From contig CAMZMU010000049.1 in NCBI GenBank assembly GCA_947311845.1, positions 10,318,969-10,382,968 of the forward strand: DNA of 64,000 nt. Reading direction: 5' to 3'. Both the position numbers and the translations under genes were made by a program. The DNA comes from Poa pratensis. Its lineage: Eukaryota > Streptophyta > Magnoliopsida > Poales > Poaceae. This document shows positions 42,499 to 52,279 of this stretch, one piece after another. How positions within the stretch are numbered: position 1 is the first letter of the stretch; every line of letters begins with the position of its first letter. The notes beneath the pieces were generated by a model. The model saw only the letters and a list, made by a program, of their open reading frames with translations, was not told the DNA's origin and made no database searches.

Positions 42499-44150
42499 CG
42501 CCCCCGCAGTCTGAACTTGGTGCTTCACCGATGTGAAGACTGGACCTGAACTCATGAAATATAGCAGACGGCAGACCTTTTGTGAATATGTCAGCGAACT
42601 GTGAAGAAGATGGAACATGGAGAACTCGGACAGCACCCAATGCCACCTTTTCCCGAACAAAATGAATATCCAATTCGATGTGCTTTGTACGCCGGTGCTG
42701 AACAGGGTTAGCTGACAAGTAAACCGCACTGATATTATCACAGTAAACGATAGTGGCGCTGTTGATTGGTCTCTGTAGTTCCTGAAGGAGGCTCCGAATC
42801 CAGCATGTCTCGGCAACTGCAGTGGCCACATCACGATACTCGGCTTCAGCACTAGACCAAGAAACCGTTGGCTGTCGTCGAGAAGACCAAGAAACAAGGT
42901 TGTCACCCAAAAACACACAGTATCCTGACGTAGACCGGCGAGTGTCAGGGCATCCTGCCCAATCAGCATCCGAGTAGGCAACCAAGGAATGTGATGTAGT
43001 AGAAGTGAGAGTGAGACCATGATCAATTGTGCCTTTTAGATAGCGAAGTATACGTTTGATGAGAGAAAGATGTGGTGCACGGGGATCATGCATGTGTAGA
43101 CAGACTTGTTGAACAGCATAGGAGAGCTCTGGTCGTGTGAGCGTGATGTATTGGAGTGCACCTGCTAGGCTGCGATATAGAGAAGGATCAGCGACAGGAG
43201 AGCCAGCGGAAGAGGGTAGTTTTGCTTTTGTATCTATCGGTGTAGCACTTGGATGGCAGTCGCTCATACCTGCTCGGGAAAGAACCTGAAGAATGTATTG
43301 TCGTTGCGAAAGGTGTAGACTTTGTGGAGAGCGAGTGACAGAGATCCCTAGAAAATGATGGAGAGGACCGAGATCTTTCATGGCAAATTCTTTGCTGAAG
43401 TTGTTTATGATTGATCGAAGTAATGTTGAAGAAGAGGCAGTTAGAATGATATCATCTACGTACAGAAGAAGATAGGCTGTGCTAGATCCTTGATGAAGAA
43501 CGAAGAGAGAGGCATCAGATTTTGATTCGATGAACCCGGTGGAGCGTGCAAAGGTCGCGAAGCGATGAAACCAAGCGCGTGGTGCCTGTTTGAGACCGTA
43601 GAGAGATTTAAGAAGGCGGCAAACATGGTTAGGTTTAGAGGGATCAACGAAACCGGAGGGTTGTTGGCTGTAGACTTCTTCAACAAGGTGACCGTGGAGA
43701 AAAGTATTTTTAACGTCTAGTTGGTGTATAGGCCAGTTATGAGAGAGAGCTAGAGAAAGAACTATGCGTATGGTGGCTGGCTTTACGACAGGACTAAAGG
43801 TTTCATCAAAGTCAATGCCTGGTTGTTGAGTGAACCCACGCACAACCCAACGAGCTTTGTGGCGAGCAAGTGAGCCGTCAGGTGCGTATTTGTGGCGAAA
43901 AATCCATTTACCACTGACGATGTTTGCGCCGGGAGGTGGTGGAACGAGAGACCAAGTTTTGTTGGTCATGAGGGCATCGTATTCTTCCTGCATGGCAAGA
44001 CGCCAAGAGGAATCGCGAAGAGCAGTGAGATAATTGTGTGGTATAGGAGAAGAGACTGTTGCCGAGAGGTTTAAGCGATCAATAGGACCTGGAAGACGCC
44101 CTGTTGTGCTTCTAGTTCGATGAATAATAGGCGGGGTACTGGTAGAGGAG
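42458..44150 (-). CDS. Copia reverse transcriptase-RNase H
   Basis: The frame is open from about 44150 (IIHRTRSTTGRLPG, PIDRL) and has a Met at 43993. RT domain: WIFRHKYAPDGSLARHKARW, FDETFSPVVK, QLDVKNTFLHG, SLYGLKQAPRAW and the catalytic YVDD box (near 43460). RNase H: AYSDADWAG, SAEAEYRDV and YCDNISAV carry the acidic metal-binding residues. The frame lacks a stop before the 3' LTR and ends inside it (SEIFPT). It is separated from the gag-integrase frame by a single-base shift around 44145-44180, so a full polyprotein is not made unless frames are recoded. Confidence 0.92.
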
Positions 44151-46905
44151 AGGGTGAAGGTGACGATACAGGTGAAGGAGAGGAGAACGTCGACATAGAT
44201 GAGACGGGGCTGATTGGGTGCGAGGAAGGGGAGCCAGGTGGTGTAGTGATGGGCGTGGTAGCAGAAGTATCTGGCGTGGCGGGGGTTGGAGTATGATGGA
44301 CCGGTGAGGCAGGGAGTAGTGCAGTACGAGCTACCACGTGTGGGGTTTGGCTTGGCGTGTCTGGCATGGCAGGGGCGAAGATATGTACAGGACTAGGGTT
44401 TTCGTCATCGTGTGTAGGGGGATCAAAGATGTCTATGGATGGTGATGGGTTAGGAGTATGTTGTGGGGCATATGGGAAGGTAGATTCGTCGAATGTGACA
44501 TGGCGAGAGATAAGTATTCGTCGAGTAGTAAGGTCGAGACAACGGTATCCCTTGTGGCGAGGTGGGTAGCCGAGGAACACACATTTGGTTGCTCGTGGTG
44601 CAAGTTTGTGAGCCGCAGTAGAGGCCGTGTTGGCGTAGCAAAGACAACCAAAGACACGGAGGTGGTCATAGGACGGTTGGGAGCCGAACAAGACAAAATG
44701 AGGTGTGGAGTTTTGAAGTGTTGTGGATGGTCGGATGTTGAGAAGATATGTGGCTGTGTGTAATGCCTCAGCCCATAAATTTGGAGGCATGGATGCTTGA
44801 AAAAGAAGTGAGCATATGACATTGTTGGTGGTACGTATGGCTCTTTCGGCTTTACCGTTCTGTTGGGATGTGTAAGGACAGGAGAATCGAAAAATTGTGC
44901 CGTGTTTTGTGAAAAAGTTGTTAAGTTTGATATTGTCAAATTCTTTCCCATTGTCGCATTGAATATGTAGAATAGGTAGATTGAAGTGTGTTGTAACAAA
45001 AGCATGATAAGCAACAAAGGTTGCAAACACATCGGATTTCTTTTTAAGTGGAAAAGTCCAGAAATAATGGGAAAAATCATCAACGATAATTAGATAGTAA
45101 ACATAACCATTCGTACTTGGGATAGGCGAGGTCCATAAATCACAATGTAAGAGTTCAAAAGGACGAGAAGTAAACGAGTGCGACAGATGAAAAGGTAATC
45201 TAACATGTTTCCCTAGTTGACAAGCATGACATAAGGAGGACCCCGATTTATTGGTGGAGATGGTGTGGTGTCCTGGATGGCCAAGACGTCGATGCCAAAG
45301 GTCGGAGGTGGTGGTGGCGATGTGTGCTTCGGCGACAGTGGAGCGCTGAAGGTTGTAGAGAGGGCCGGGACTGTTACATCTGAGAATCACGATCCCGCTG
45401 GGAAGAGCCTTCACAGAAAAGCCAAGGGAATCAAATTCAATTGTACAATTATTATCAATGGTGAATTGACGAACAAAGATTAGGTTTTTGATAATATTTG
45501 GAACTAAAAGAATGTCGTGAAGATAAAGGGTTTGAGTTGGGGTGTTGAGGGATGTGGAACCAGTGTGTGTGACAGGAAGGGTAGCACCGTTACCGACTGT
45601 GACAAATTGAGATGAGGAAGGATGAAGGGAGTGGAGATTACCAGGATCGGATGCCATGTGGGAGGATGCTCCTGTGTCCATGTGCCAGTCGTTGCCGGGG
45701 ATCTGCAGATTGTTGAGGGCGGCGATCAGGGCGGGGTCGATGTTCTGCTGCTGCTGGTATGGGCCGGCGTTGGGCTGACCAAACGCGGCGTAAGCCTGTG
45801 GCGTCGGGGGAGGACCGAGGATCCCGGGAGGACCGGGAGCAGGTGGACGCCATGATGTTGGTGCGGGCAGGCGTGATTGCTGCTGCTGAACATGAGCGCG
45901 AGTTGGGGCACCAGTCCACGGGTTGAACTGCCAAGGATTGTCGCGCCCGCGGCCACCGCCACGGTAGTTGTTGTAGAAGCCGGAGCCACGGCCGCCAGAG
46001 CGGTCGCCCCCATAGTTAGCGCCGCCGTAGTTGGCGCCTCCGGAGCGGTCACCGCCAGGGTTTAGAGGAGGAGGGGCACCCCCGCCGTGGGGCATGATGC
46101 TGTTGCCGCTCGCCCAAAGCGCCGTGGACGCGGCGTTCTTGGCGTCAGTTTTCTGCTGTGTCTCCTCGAGGATGAGCGCCGACCGCGTCTGGAGGAAGGA
46201 TGGGAAGGGCACCTGAAACAGAAGAAACGAGCGCAAGTGCGCGTAAGTGTCGTTGAGTCCGCGGAGGAGAGTGAGGACAAGCGTCTCGTCGCTGATGGGC
46301 TGGCCAACGGCAGTGAGGGAGTCGGCGAGAGCTTTGAGCTTGGCGCAGTAGTCGCTGATGGAGAGGTCGCCTTGCGGAGTGTTGCGGAACTCCGCCTCGA
46401 GTTGGATGGCGCGGTGCTTTTTATTGTCGCGGAACAGCTGCTCGATGGCGTCCCAGATGGTGCGAGCGGTGGCGTCGGGCCGCATGACGATGCCGAGCAG
46501 GTCGAGGGAGATGGCGCCATATATCCAGGAGAGCACCGTGAAGTCATCGCGCCCCCAGGGTGAAGAAGGCGAGGTATCGGAGGGAGTGGCGTCGGAGGTG
46601 CCGACGACGTGAGCTGTCAGGCCATAGCGGCCAAGGGCGACGAGAAAGAGCTCGCACCAGTTGGTGTAGTTGCCGTCATTGATGTCTAGGGTGATCGGTA
46701 TGAGTTTGGTGGAGGTTGTATAGGAGGCTTGGATAGGAGGAGAGGGTGTGGTGGCCGGGAGGGGAAGCTTGCCGAGGTCGGTGGTCATGGCGGCGAGTTG
46801 ATCAAGGGAGGAGGCACGCGCGCGGATTTCGTCGGCGAGGGTTTGGAACTTCTTTTCTTTCTCTTCTAGTTCGAGAAGCTTGGCAGCGATCTCATCGGGA
46901 CTCAT
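44071..46905 (-). CDS. Copia gag-protease-integrase polyprotein
   Basis: 944 codons from the ATG at 46905. Gag of UBN2 type (NWCELFLVALGRYGL to LLRGLNDTYAHLRSFL), followed by a Gly/Arg-rich GGANYGGDRSGGRGSG segment in place of a clear CCHC knuckle. Protease active site DTGASSHMAS at about residue 409. A GAG-pre-integrase zinc region LWHRRLGHPG...CHACQLGK follows, then the integrase core with D589 (HCDLWTS), D651 (QCDNGKEF) and E687 (NGKAERA), giving the D,D-35-E spacing. The last residues after the Pro/Ser-rich linker are out of frame relative to the true polyprotein because of the shift near 44145-44180. Confidence 0.92.
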   Translation of the reverse strand: MSPDEIAAKLLELEEKEKKFQTLADEIRARASSLDQLAAMTTDLGKLPLPATTPSPPIQASYTTSTKLIPITLDINDGNYTNWCELFLVALGRYGLTAHVVGTSDATPSDTSPSSPWGRDDFTVLSWIYGAISLDLLGIVMRPDATARTIWDAIEQLFRDNKKHRAIQLEAEFRNTPQGDLSISDYCAKLKALADSLTAVGQPISDETLVLTLLRGLNDTYAHLRSFLLFQVPFPSFLQTRSALILEETQQKTDAKNAASTALWASGNSIMPHGGGAPPPLNPGGDRSGGANYGGANYGGDRSGGRGSGFYNNYRGGGRGRDNPWQFNPWTGAPTRAHVQQQQSRLPAPTSWRPPAPGPPGILGPPPTPQAYAAFGQPNAGPYQQQQNIDPALIAALNNLQIPGNDWHMDTGASSHMASDPGNLHSLHPSSSQFVTVGNGATLPVTHTGSTSLNTPTQTLYLHDILLVPNIIKNLIFVRQFTIDNNCTIEFDSLGFSVKALPSGIVILRCNSPGPLYNLQRSTVAEAHIATTTSDLWHRRLGHPGHHTISTNKSGSSLCHACQLGKHVRLPFHLSHSFTSRPFELLHCDLWTSPIPSTNGYVYYLIIVDDFSHYFWTFPLKKKSDVFATFVAYHAFVTTHFNLPILHIQCDNGKEFDNIKLNNFFTKHGTIFRFSCPYTSQQNGKAERAIRTTNNVICSLLFQASMPPNLWAEALHTATYLLNIRPSTTLQNSTPHFVLFGSQPSYDHLRVFGCLCYANTASTAAHKLAPRATKCVFLGYPPRHKGYRCLDLTTRRILISRHVTFDESTFPYAPQHTPNPSPSIDIFDPPTHDDENPSPVHIFAPAMPDTPSQTPHVVARTALLPASPVHHTPTPATPDTSATTPITTPPGSPSSHPISPVSSMSTFSSPSPVSSPSPSPLPVPRLLFIELEAQQGVFQVLLIA

Positions 46906-46968
46906 GGTGGCGGCGGAGGAGGAAGGGAAGGAGGGAGGCTAGGGTAGGGTTTTAGGGTTAGGAACCGA

Positions 46969-46983
46969 GCTCCTCTGATACCA
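46969..46983 (-). other. Primer-binding site of the Copia element
   Basis: The sense strand reads TGGTATCAGAGGAGC directly after the 5' LTR, complementary to the 3' end of initiator tRNA-Met as in most plant Copia elements. Confidence 0.85.
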
Positions 46984-47163
46984 TGCAATTGTGCAAACTC
47001 GGGCTGCTAGATTGCACGCCACGAGATCGATCTCTCATTTATATATACAAGGGTACAAGGCGGTGACTTGGAGATCAAGTCGATTACATGATTGCCGTAC
47101 AAGTTATTGTCTCATCTAACTAGGTAGGGAAGATCTCAGGAGATCGGATCGGTATCCGTAACA
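46984..47163 (-). repeat. 5' LTR of the Copia element
   Basis: 180 bp. Reading the protease frame from 47701 into it gives the short tail VLRIPIRSPEIFPT before a stop. Confidence 0.92.
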
Positions 47164-47787
47164 CTCGGAAGGATCCTGGAGGGGGCTTCATTGACGGATC
47201 GGCGGCGAAGGACGCACGATCCTTGGGGTAGATGCCGGAGTCTATGATACCGATCACAACGTCTGTGGCGCCACTGTTCGACTCCATCATTAGCGGCGAG
47301 TCTGGCGTGAGGCCGAGGAAGGAAGAGGACAGCGTGGTGTGCAGCTCATGCATCATGTCGGGGGTGACGGCGAGGACGGAGGGCTGGGCCTCAAGGTGCG
47401 CCGCCTGGCGCGCTGTGAGACGTGCCGCGAATCCTGTCATGGCGTGCGCGTAAGCGTAGAGGATGCTCGGCGCTGGCTCGCGGATGCCCGTCGGGAGGGT
47501 GTCCCGGAGGAAGGAGGTGTAGGAGCGGGTGAGGCGGGCTGCGTTACGAGTGGCCCGCGGAGAGTGGGAAGACGCGACGTGCACGATGTAGGTCGAGGTG
47601 GCGTCGTATTGTGCTGGTTCGACGTGCTCTGCCGGCATCGCCGCGGCCACGGCGAGGAAGCAGCACAATAGGACCACTGCAAATGGTTTGCGGGTTCCCA
47701 TTGCCGTGGTTTCTTTGAGCTCTAGTATGAGGTGCGTTGGGTGCTAGTGTTATCGGTGCATGAGACTGGTTAAACCGGGAGACGAAG

Positions 47788-47798
47788 GTGCCATATAT
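47788..47798 (-). promoter_or_regulatory. TATA box of the subtilase
   Basis: AGATATATATGG on the minus strand, about 90 bp upstream of the ATG at 47701. Confidence 0.5.
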
Positions 47799-47829
47799 AT
47801 CTTCTCGATGCACATATACATCACGCGCT

Positions 47830-48147
47830 CGTTCTGATCCTGTTAACTGGAAGGCCCACGAAAATGAGAGGTATTATTAGTTGATCCCGCTGATTGTACA
47901 CACATGCAAGTAGTTCTTACGATTTATTAATTTTGAATATCCCGCAAGAAGAAACATAATTTGAAAATGTGACTCGTAAGAAAAAATTCATACTACTAAA
48001 CATCTAGTAACACATAAATTACAGAAATTGTGCCCGAAAAGTTATTAACAGATTTTCTTTTGGGATGATAACATTCGCTGCAAGTAGTCTGTTCCTATAC
48101 AGTTGGTATGTCCCAAATGGGGCCTTAACTGCGTATAGCTGGTATTG
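47830..48147. other. Sequence between subtilase promoter and CACTA element 2
   Basis: AT-rich flank. Its last part (48121-48147) belongs to a short duplication seen again at 51388. Confidence 0.4.
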
Positions 48148-49259
48148 TCTCACTAGTACAGAACGACACATCGGAAACGGGCCAAAAACCCCTTCGGCAA
48201 CGGAGAAAGGGTCCGTGTCCACGACCTGATGTGAAGGCCTTCATCGGTAACGGAGGCAAAAAACCGTCACCGATGAGGCATAAGTTGGCTACGGTTGCGG
48301 ACCCATCTCCATTTCCGATGTATCGGTGCATCAGTAACGGAGATTCTATTTTCCTCGTTTGCATTGAGCTTCTTTCAGAAGCCTACAGGAGCAATTCGGT
48401 TGCCAAATTACATTCAAAATCTCACAGCAGAAGCACAAAGTTGCTACCAAATCCATTCATAACGTATATAATAATTGTCATCATTACATAGCATCAAAAG
48501 ATGAGTTACACATGCCTCGCTAATCCTATCATTCTCATGCCTCTCTAAACTTAACTTTTATGACACTCCACTCTTCTCCAGCTCCACCTTCTTCCTCAGT
48601 TCCGAAGCGCCGAAAACGGAATTCGACCTAGCAAAAGACTCGAGTAGCGGTTTCATGCTTCTCCAAATCACATCTGCAGCCAAATTGCTACACACATACA
48701 CAAAATAGATGGAGAAACTAAAGACAAGAAACCACACCGAGCTCGCAAGCCTCCTTAGCAAATTAATCTTGCCAAATTCTTCATAGCGAGTCTTGCTCCA
48801 TCTTGGACGGTGTCGCCGAAATATAATAACGTCACCGCTGTGAAATTTCGGCCACACTGTCCAAGACACTCTTAATTAAAAAAGTGTTTTGAACAGTGCA
48901 GCGAAACGTCACAACAGCGACGGTTCATGGATATGATCCCACTTTGTATTTAGCTCTTTTAAAGTTTGTTTGGATCTGCATGGCGCTTCTGCATATAAAA
49001 TACATGGATGTCTAGTTAGAAAAGAGCCAAATATGATGCTACATGACATAAATACAATTTAAGATGAAAACAGTTTACACCTTAAGCGCCTATATCCGTG
49101 TGCTTGCTGTCCGATCGAAACGATTTGGAGGCAGAACTTGAAGGTGATGTTACCTTCAATTGCCTCACCATTTTTATGCATTGTCGCCGAAATATACTAT
49201 TACTTCATACACTAGCTACACAAAACCATAACGAGGATTAGCACATTGACAAAGGGTTG

Positions 49260-49680
49260 AAATTAATCTATTAGACTTCAAATACTAAAAACAAACACAA
49301 CACAATACTAGACTTCAAATACTAGACAAGTTGAAGGTAATGTATTCATCATCGGCAGTACTAAAAACAAACACAACACAATACTAGACTTCAAATACTA
49401 GACAAGTTTTATATGCTACTTTAAAAAAAATGTAAGATCTAGTGTTGAGGGGTGTATTCATCATCGGCAGTACTACAATACTAGACAGAACACAATACTA
49501 CAATACTAGACAGTACTACAATACTAGATCGGTAGATGCTACTTTAAATAAAATGTAAGATCTAGTGTCGAGGGGTGTATTCATCATCGGCACTAGACAG
49601 AACACAATACTAGACTTCAAATACTAGACAAATTTTCTGTGCTACTTTTAACAAAATGTAAGATCTAGTCGGCTACATAC
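49260..49680. repeat. Tandem repeats in CACTA element 2
   Basis: Units with ACACAATACTAGACTTCAAA, TACTAGACAAGTT, ATGTAAGATCTAGTGTTGAG and GTATTCATCATCGGCAGTAC are repeated three to four times in changing combinations. Confidence 0.75.
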
Positions 49681-49734
49681 CCGGGGAAGATGCACGGCAA
49701 TAGACCAGTAGATCCGCGTCGACGACATACTCGG

Positions 49735-49885
49735 GGAAGATGCGCGGCGGCTCGCCGACGAGCCGCTGGGGGGGATGCGCGGCGGCTCACGACGCGCCGC
49801 TGGGGGGGATGCGCGGCGGCTCATGACGTGCCGCTGGGGGAAGATGCGCCGACGCGCCGCTGGGGGAAGATGCACGGCGGCGATG
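49735..49885. repeat. GC-rich short tandem repeats in CACTA element 2
   Basis: About five degenerate units of ATGCGCGGCGGCTCACGACG plus CGCCGCTGGGGG, period about 33-36 bp. The frames across it are low-complexity Arg/Ala-rich and I do not call them genes. Confidence 0.7.
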
Positions 49886-50128
49886 CCGGCCGGACGCGCC
49901 GCTCAGATCTGCGAGATAAGGGTTAGGTCTGGAGCCGCCGCCACACTATGACTGTGGAGTGAGAGTGAGAGTGAGAGCGAGAGCGTTAGGGTTGCCGCAG
50001 TGGCACATTTATAGCATATAATAACATCGCAAACGGAGGCGATAAACAACCGTTTCCTCTAATTTCTTCACTGACACACTGGGCCTACTTACAAAGGATC
50101 GATAGAGTAATTGAACTAACTATCTACT

Positions 50129-50554
50129 CTACTTGTTCTGCTTACGCCCTGCCTCCGCGCCATTGTCATCCGCGGCGCGGCGTCGCTTCTTGCCGGTTGC
50201 CTTTTCCTCAGGCGCCTCCTCCTCCGGCGCCTCCTCCGATGCCTCCTCCTCCGGCGCCTCCTCCGACGCCTCCTCGTCGTCGTCGTCGGCGTCGTATTCT
50301 TCCTGGCTAGAATAATACGGCTCCGACGGGTCCTCCGGCGACTCGTCCTCTTCGGAGTCGTCTTCTCCTTCGCGTGAAGACGGCGGGTCCGAGTCGTTGG
50401 AGTCGTCTTCTACACAGCGTGAAGATGGCGGGTCCGAGTCGTCGGGGTCCGAGTCCGGCGGCCCGTCTTGATCCCACCATGGAACTTCACCGCGGTCTTC
50501 CGCGCTCGCGTCGTCGCTCGGGACTTCCTCGTTCTGCCACCAGGGTTCCGCCAT
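50129..50554 (-). CDS. Small acidic protein encoded in CACTA element 2
   Basis: 141 residues from the ATG at 50554 in a fair plant start context. It begins MAEPWWQNEEVPSDD and has a WWDQDG repeat of the same motif. It is then almost entirely Asp/Glu/Ser/Pro with EEASEEAPEEEAPEE repeats, and ends in a basic GKKRRRAADDNG...GRKQNK tail, a likely nuclear signal. No family is recognised. Acidic tracts plus a basic tail recall histone-binding or chromatin proteins. It lies within the CACTA ends and would be mobilised with it. It may be captured coding sequence or only a composition-driven frame. Confidence 0.45.
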   Translation of the reverse strand: MAEPWWQNEEVPSDDASAEDRGEVPWWDQDGPPDSDPDDSDPPSSRCVEDDSNDSDPPSSREGEDDSEEDESPEDPSEPYYSSQEEYDADDDDEEASEEAPEEEASEEAPEEEAPEEKATGKKRRRAADDNGAEAGRKQNK

Positions 50555-50970
50555 GGCGGTTGTGCTAGTGTGGTAGATAATGTGGGAGAGAACGAAGGGA
50601 GAATGCGGGACCTGCCTGGCTTCGCGCGGTTCCAGTCACATTTTATTAGCGTCGATCAGGCGGTTCCAATCCCTCGTGAATTAAGCCGCATTGAACAGGC
50701 GCGCTTCCAGATTGCAACTGCAATTTCTCAAGCACATCGCAAACGGATATACATTAACAACCGTAGCCATAGAGATACATATTGGAAACGGAGACAAATT
50801 TATGACCGTTGCCAATACTTTTGGTAACGGAGATATAAAATTCTCCGTAACCAATGTTGACGGACCAGCCTCTGCCAGGCCTCGTCCGCAACGCTAAAAT
50901 CGCGATTCTCTGTCGCCTAACACCTGCCGTTTCCATAGAGGGGTATCCGATGTGTCGTTCTGTACTAGTG

Positions 50971-51023
50971 TCTACAGACGTCACATCAACATGGATCGTG
51001 GACAAGCACGTATATCGGCCTTA
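50971..51023. repeat. Second half of the duplicated unit interrupted by CACTA element 2
   Basis: Together with 48124-48150 it forms one copy of a unit of about 75 bp whose other, unoccupied copy is at 51388-51456 (ACTGCGTATAGCTGGTATTG, then CTACAGACGTCACATCAACA). Confidence 0.8.
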
Positions 51024-51384
51024 GGCATGTAAAATGGTCGATAAGACAGTCTTATCATATATCCATCATGTAATAGATATGACAATATGCCTCCTGTAAC
51101 AGACACTCCCGATATTTACCCCGGTTTCCCCTTAATAATTCGAAGCAGTGCTCACTGCCTCCTTCAAAAAAAGTAATAGATATGACAAAAAAATATGATG
51201 TATAGTGAGTTATTTTTTAGTCTTATCTTATTAACCAGATAATCCTAAATTTGTGGTGAGACATTTGTGCTAAGAGATCATCTCTTAGTTAAGATAAGAC
51301 AAAACCTTTTTTTTCATTTCTCTCTCCTCCATCTCAGCAATCTTCCTACGTGGCAATGCTAAGATATAACTATTGTAGATGCCC
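51024..51384. mobile_element. Tourist-like MITE
   Basis: Starts GGCATGTAAAATGG and ends CTATTGTAGATGCCC, with flanking TTA at 51021-51023 and 51385-51387. These are imperfect inverted repeats with the TTA target of PIF/Harbinger MITEs, about 361 bp. The interior has GATAAGACAGTCTTATC and repeated TAATAGATATGACAA segments. Confidence 0.65.
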
Positions 51385-51387
51385 TTA

Positions 51388-51456
51388 ACTGCGTATAGCT
51401 GGTATTGGCTACAGACGTCACATCAACATCGATGGTGGACAAGCACGTATATCTTC
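51388..51456. repeat. Unoccupied copy of the duplicated unit
   Basis: Matches 48126-48150 plus 50971-51017 without any CACTA sequence between (GGTATTGGCTACAGACG), so it works as an internal empty-site control. Confidence 0.8.
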
Positions 51457-52279
51457 TGGACTACTACATACCTAGCGACATTGAAATCTAGCACATGTCA
51501 CACACTCGTTCTATAAAAAACCCACGAAAACGAGAGATAAAATTGATATTGCTGATCACACTCACTTTTTTTAAATGGAGGCATAGCCCAAGCCTATGCA
51601 TCAGATTCCCGCACTCATTTAATAAGTGGAATATAGTTAAAAGGATAAGAAATTCAAGATATTCAGAGATTTGCCTCTTGTGTGAAAATTGTAAGAGGTC
51701 AATTTGTAATCTTATTTGTGGTATCTACTTCATACAAAATGAGGATGTTGGCACTAAAATATATATTAAAATAACAATTCAATAAATCTTATAATCTTGC
51801 TTTGGCAATGTTGTTTACAATGTAAATACACATGTTTTGTGCCGAGTTGTGTCATCATAGCAAGAAGCTAGCCATGGATATGGCCATGACCTTAGTTTTT
51901 GGCATGAAAGCCATGAATCTCCATATAAGACTAGGTTGTGAAATGTTTTGGTATTGCAAGTTTATGATTTTTCCTCCATACTAGTTCATCAAAAGGGAAG
52001 ATTCCCCCAAGTTTTCCATTTTTTCCATTTTTTATTTTCCACGATTTATGCGATTGTTTTCAAAACAAGGCCAAAATTGTCCGTGTGACAATTCATAGCT
52101 AAGGGATGAATTTTTCTGACTTTTTTCTTTGCAATTTCGTAGAATCATGGTAGACTAAGTTTGTATGACATAATTCAAACTTTATCAACATAAAACCAGA
52201 CAACATAATTATACACTAGATCAACAACTAATATTCATTGGGGCCTAATACATAATTATGCACTAGACCAACAACAAAA
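51457..52279. other. AT-rich sequence without recognised features
   Basis: Short poly-T/poly-A stretches (near 52018-52032) and short frames only. Confidence 0.4.

Larger units (their letters stand above)
42322..47163 (-). mobile_element. Copia LTR retrotransposon inside the subtilase
   Basis: 4842 bp with a 5-bp duplication CTCGG at 42317-42321 and 47164-47168. The LTRs are 177 and 180 bp and differ by one substitution and a 3-bp indel, which means a recent insertion. On the minus strand it has LTR, PBS (TGGTATCAGAGG, next to 46984), gag-protease-integrase, reverse transcriptase-RNase H, PPT (TGCGGGGGCG) and LTR. The integrase-before-RT order defines Copia. One frameshift divides the polyprotein. 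Confidence 0.95.
40598..47701 (-). pseudogene. Subtilisin-like serine protease (subtilase), split by a Copia element
   Basis: A secreted plant subtilase in two pieces. 47701-47164 encodes a signal peptide (residues 1-22, FAVVLLCCFLAVAAAMP), an inhibitor I9 prodomain (YIVHVASSH to VLAVTPD) and the catalytic Asp (D154 in VVIGIIDSGIYPK). After the 4.8-kb insertion, 42321-40598 gives catalytic His (DYDGHGTHVAST), the oxyanion Asn (STSAWNSGPG), a PA-like insert, catalytic Ser (GTSMAAPHVSG) and the fibronectin-like C-terminal domain. The two parts join in frame at the CTCGG duplication (SFR to GGCVSTPDF). A second lesion, one extra base near 40838, shifts the last part (NYPAFSVAFKSY... to VIDQ stop at 40598). 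The residue before the oxyanion Asn is Trp, where Gly is usual. Without the insertion it would be about 750 residues and intronless, the usual subtilase size. Confidence 0.9.
48151..50970. mobile_element. CACTA element 2, non-autonomous, same family as element 1
   Basis: Begins CACTAGTACAGAACGACACA, ends GTGTCGTTCTGTACTAGTG, with a 3-bp duplication TCT (48148-48150 and 50971-50973). Subterminal CATCGGAAACGG, AACGGAGAAAGG and CCGTTGCCAATA motifs are repeated at both ends. It shares both termini with 17315-19910 but has a different interior, so it is a divergent deletion or capture derivative. It carries an acidic 141-residue frame on the minus strand and two repeat arrays; no transposase. Confidence 0.9.
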
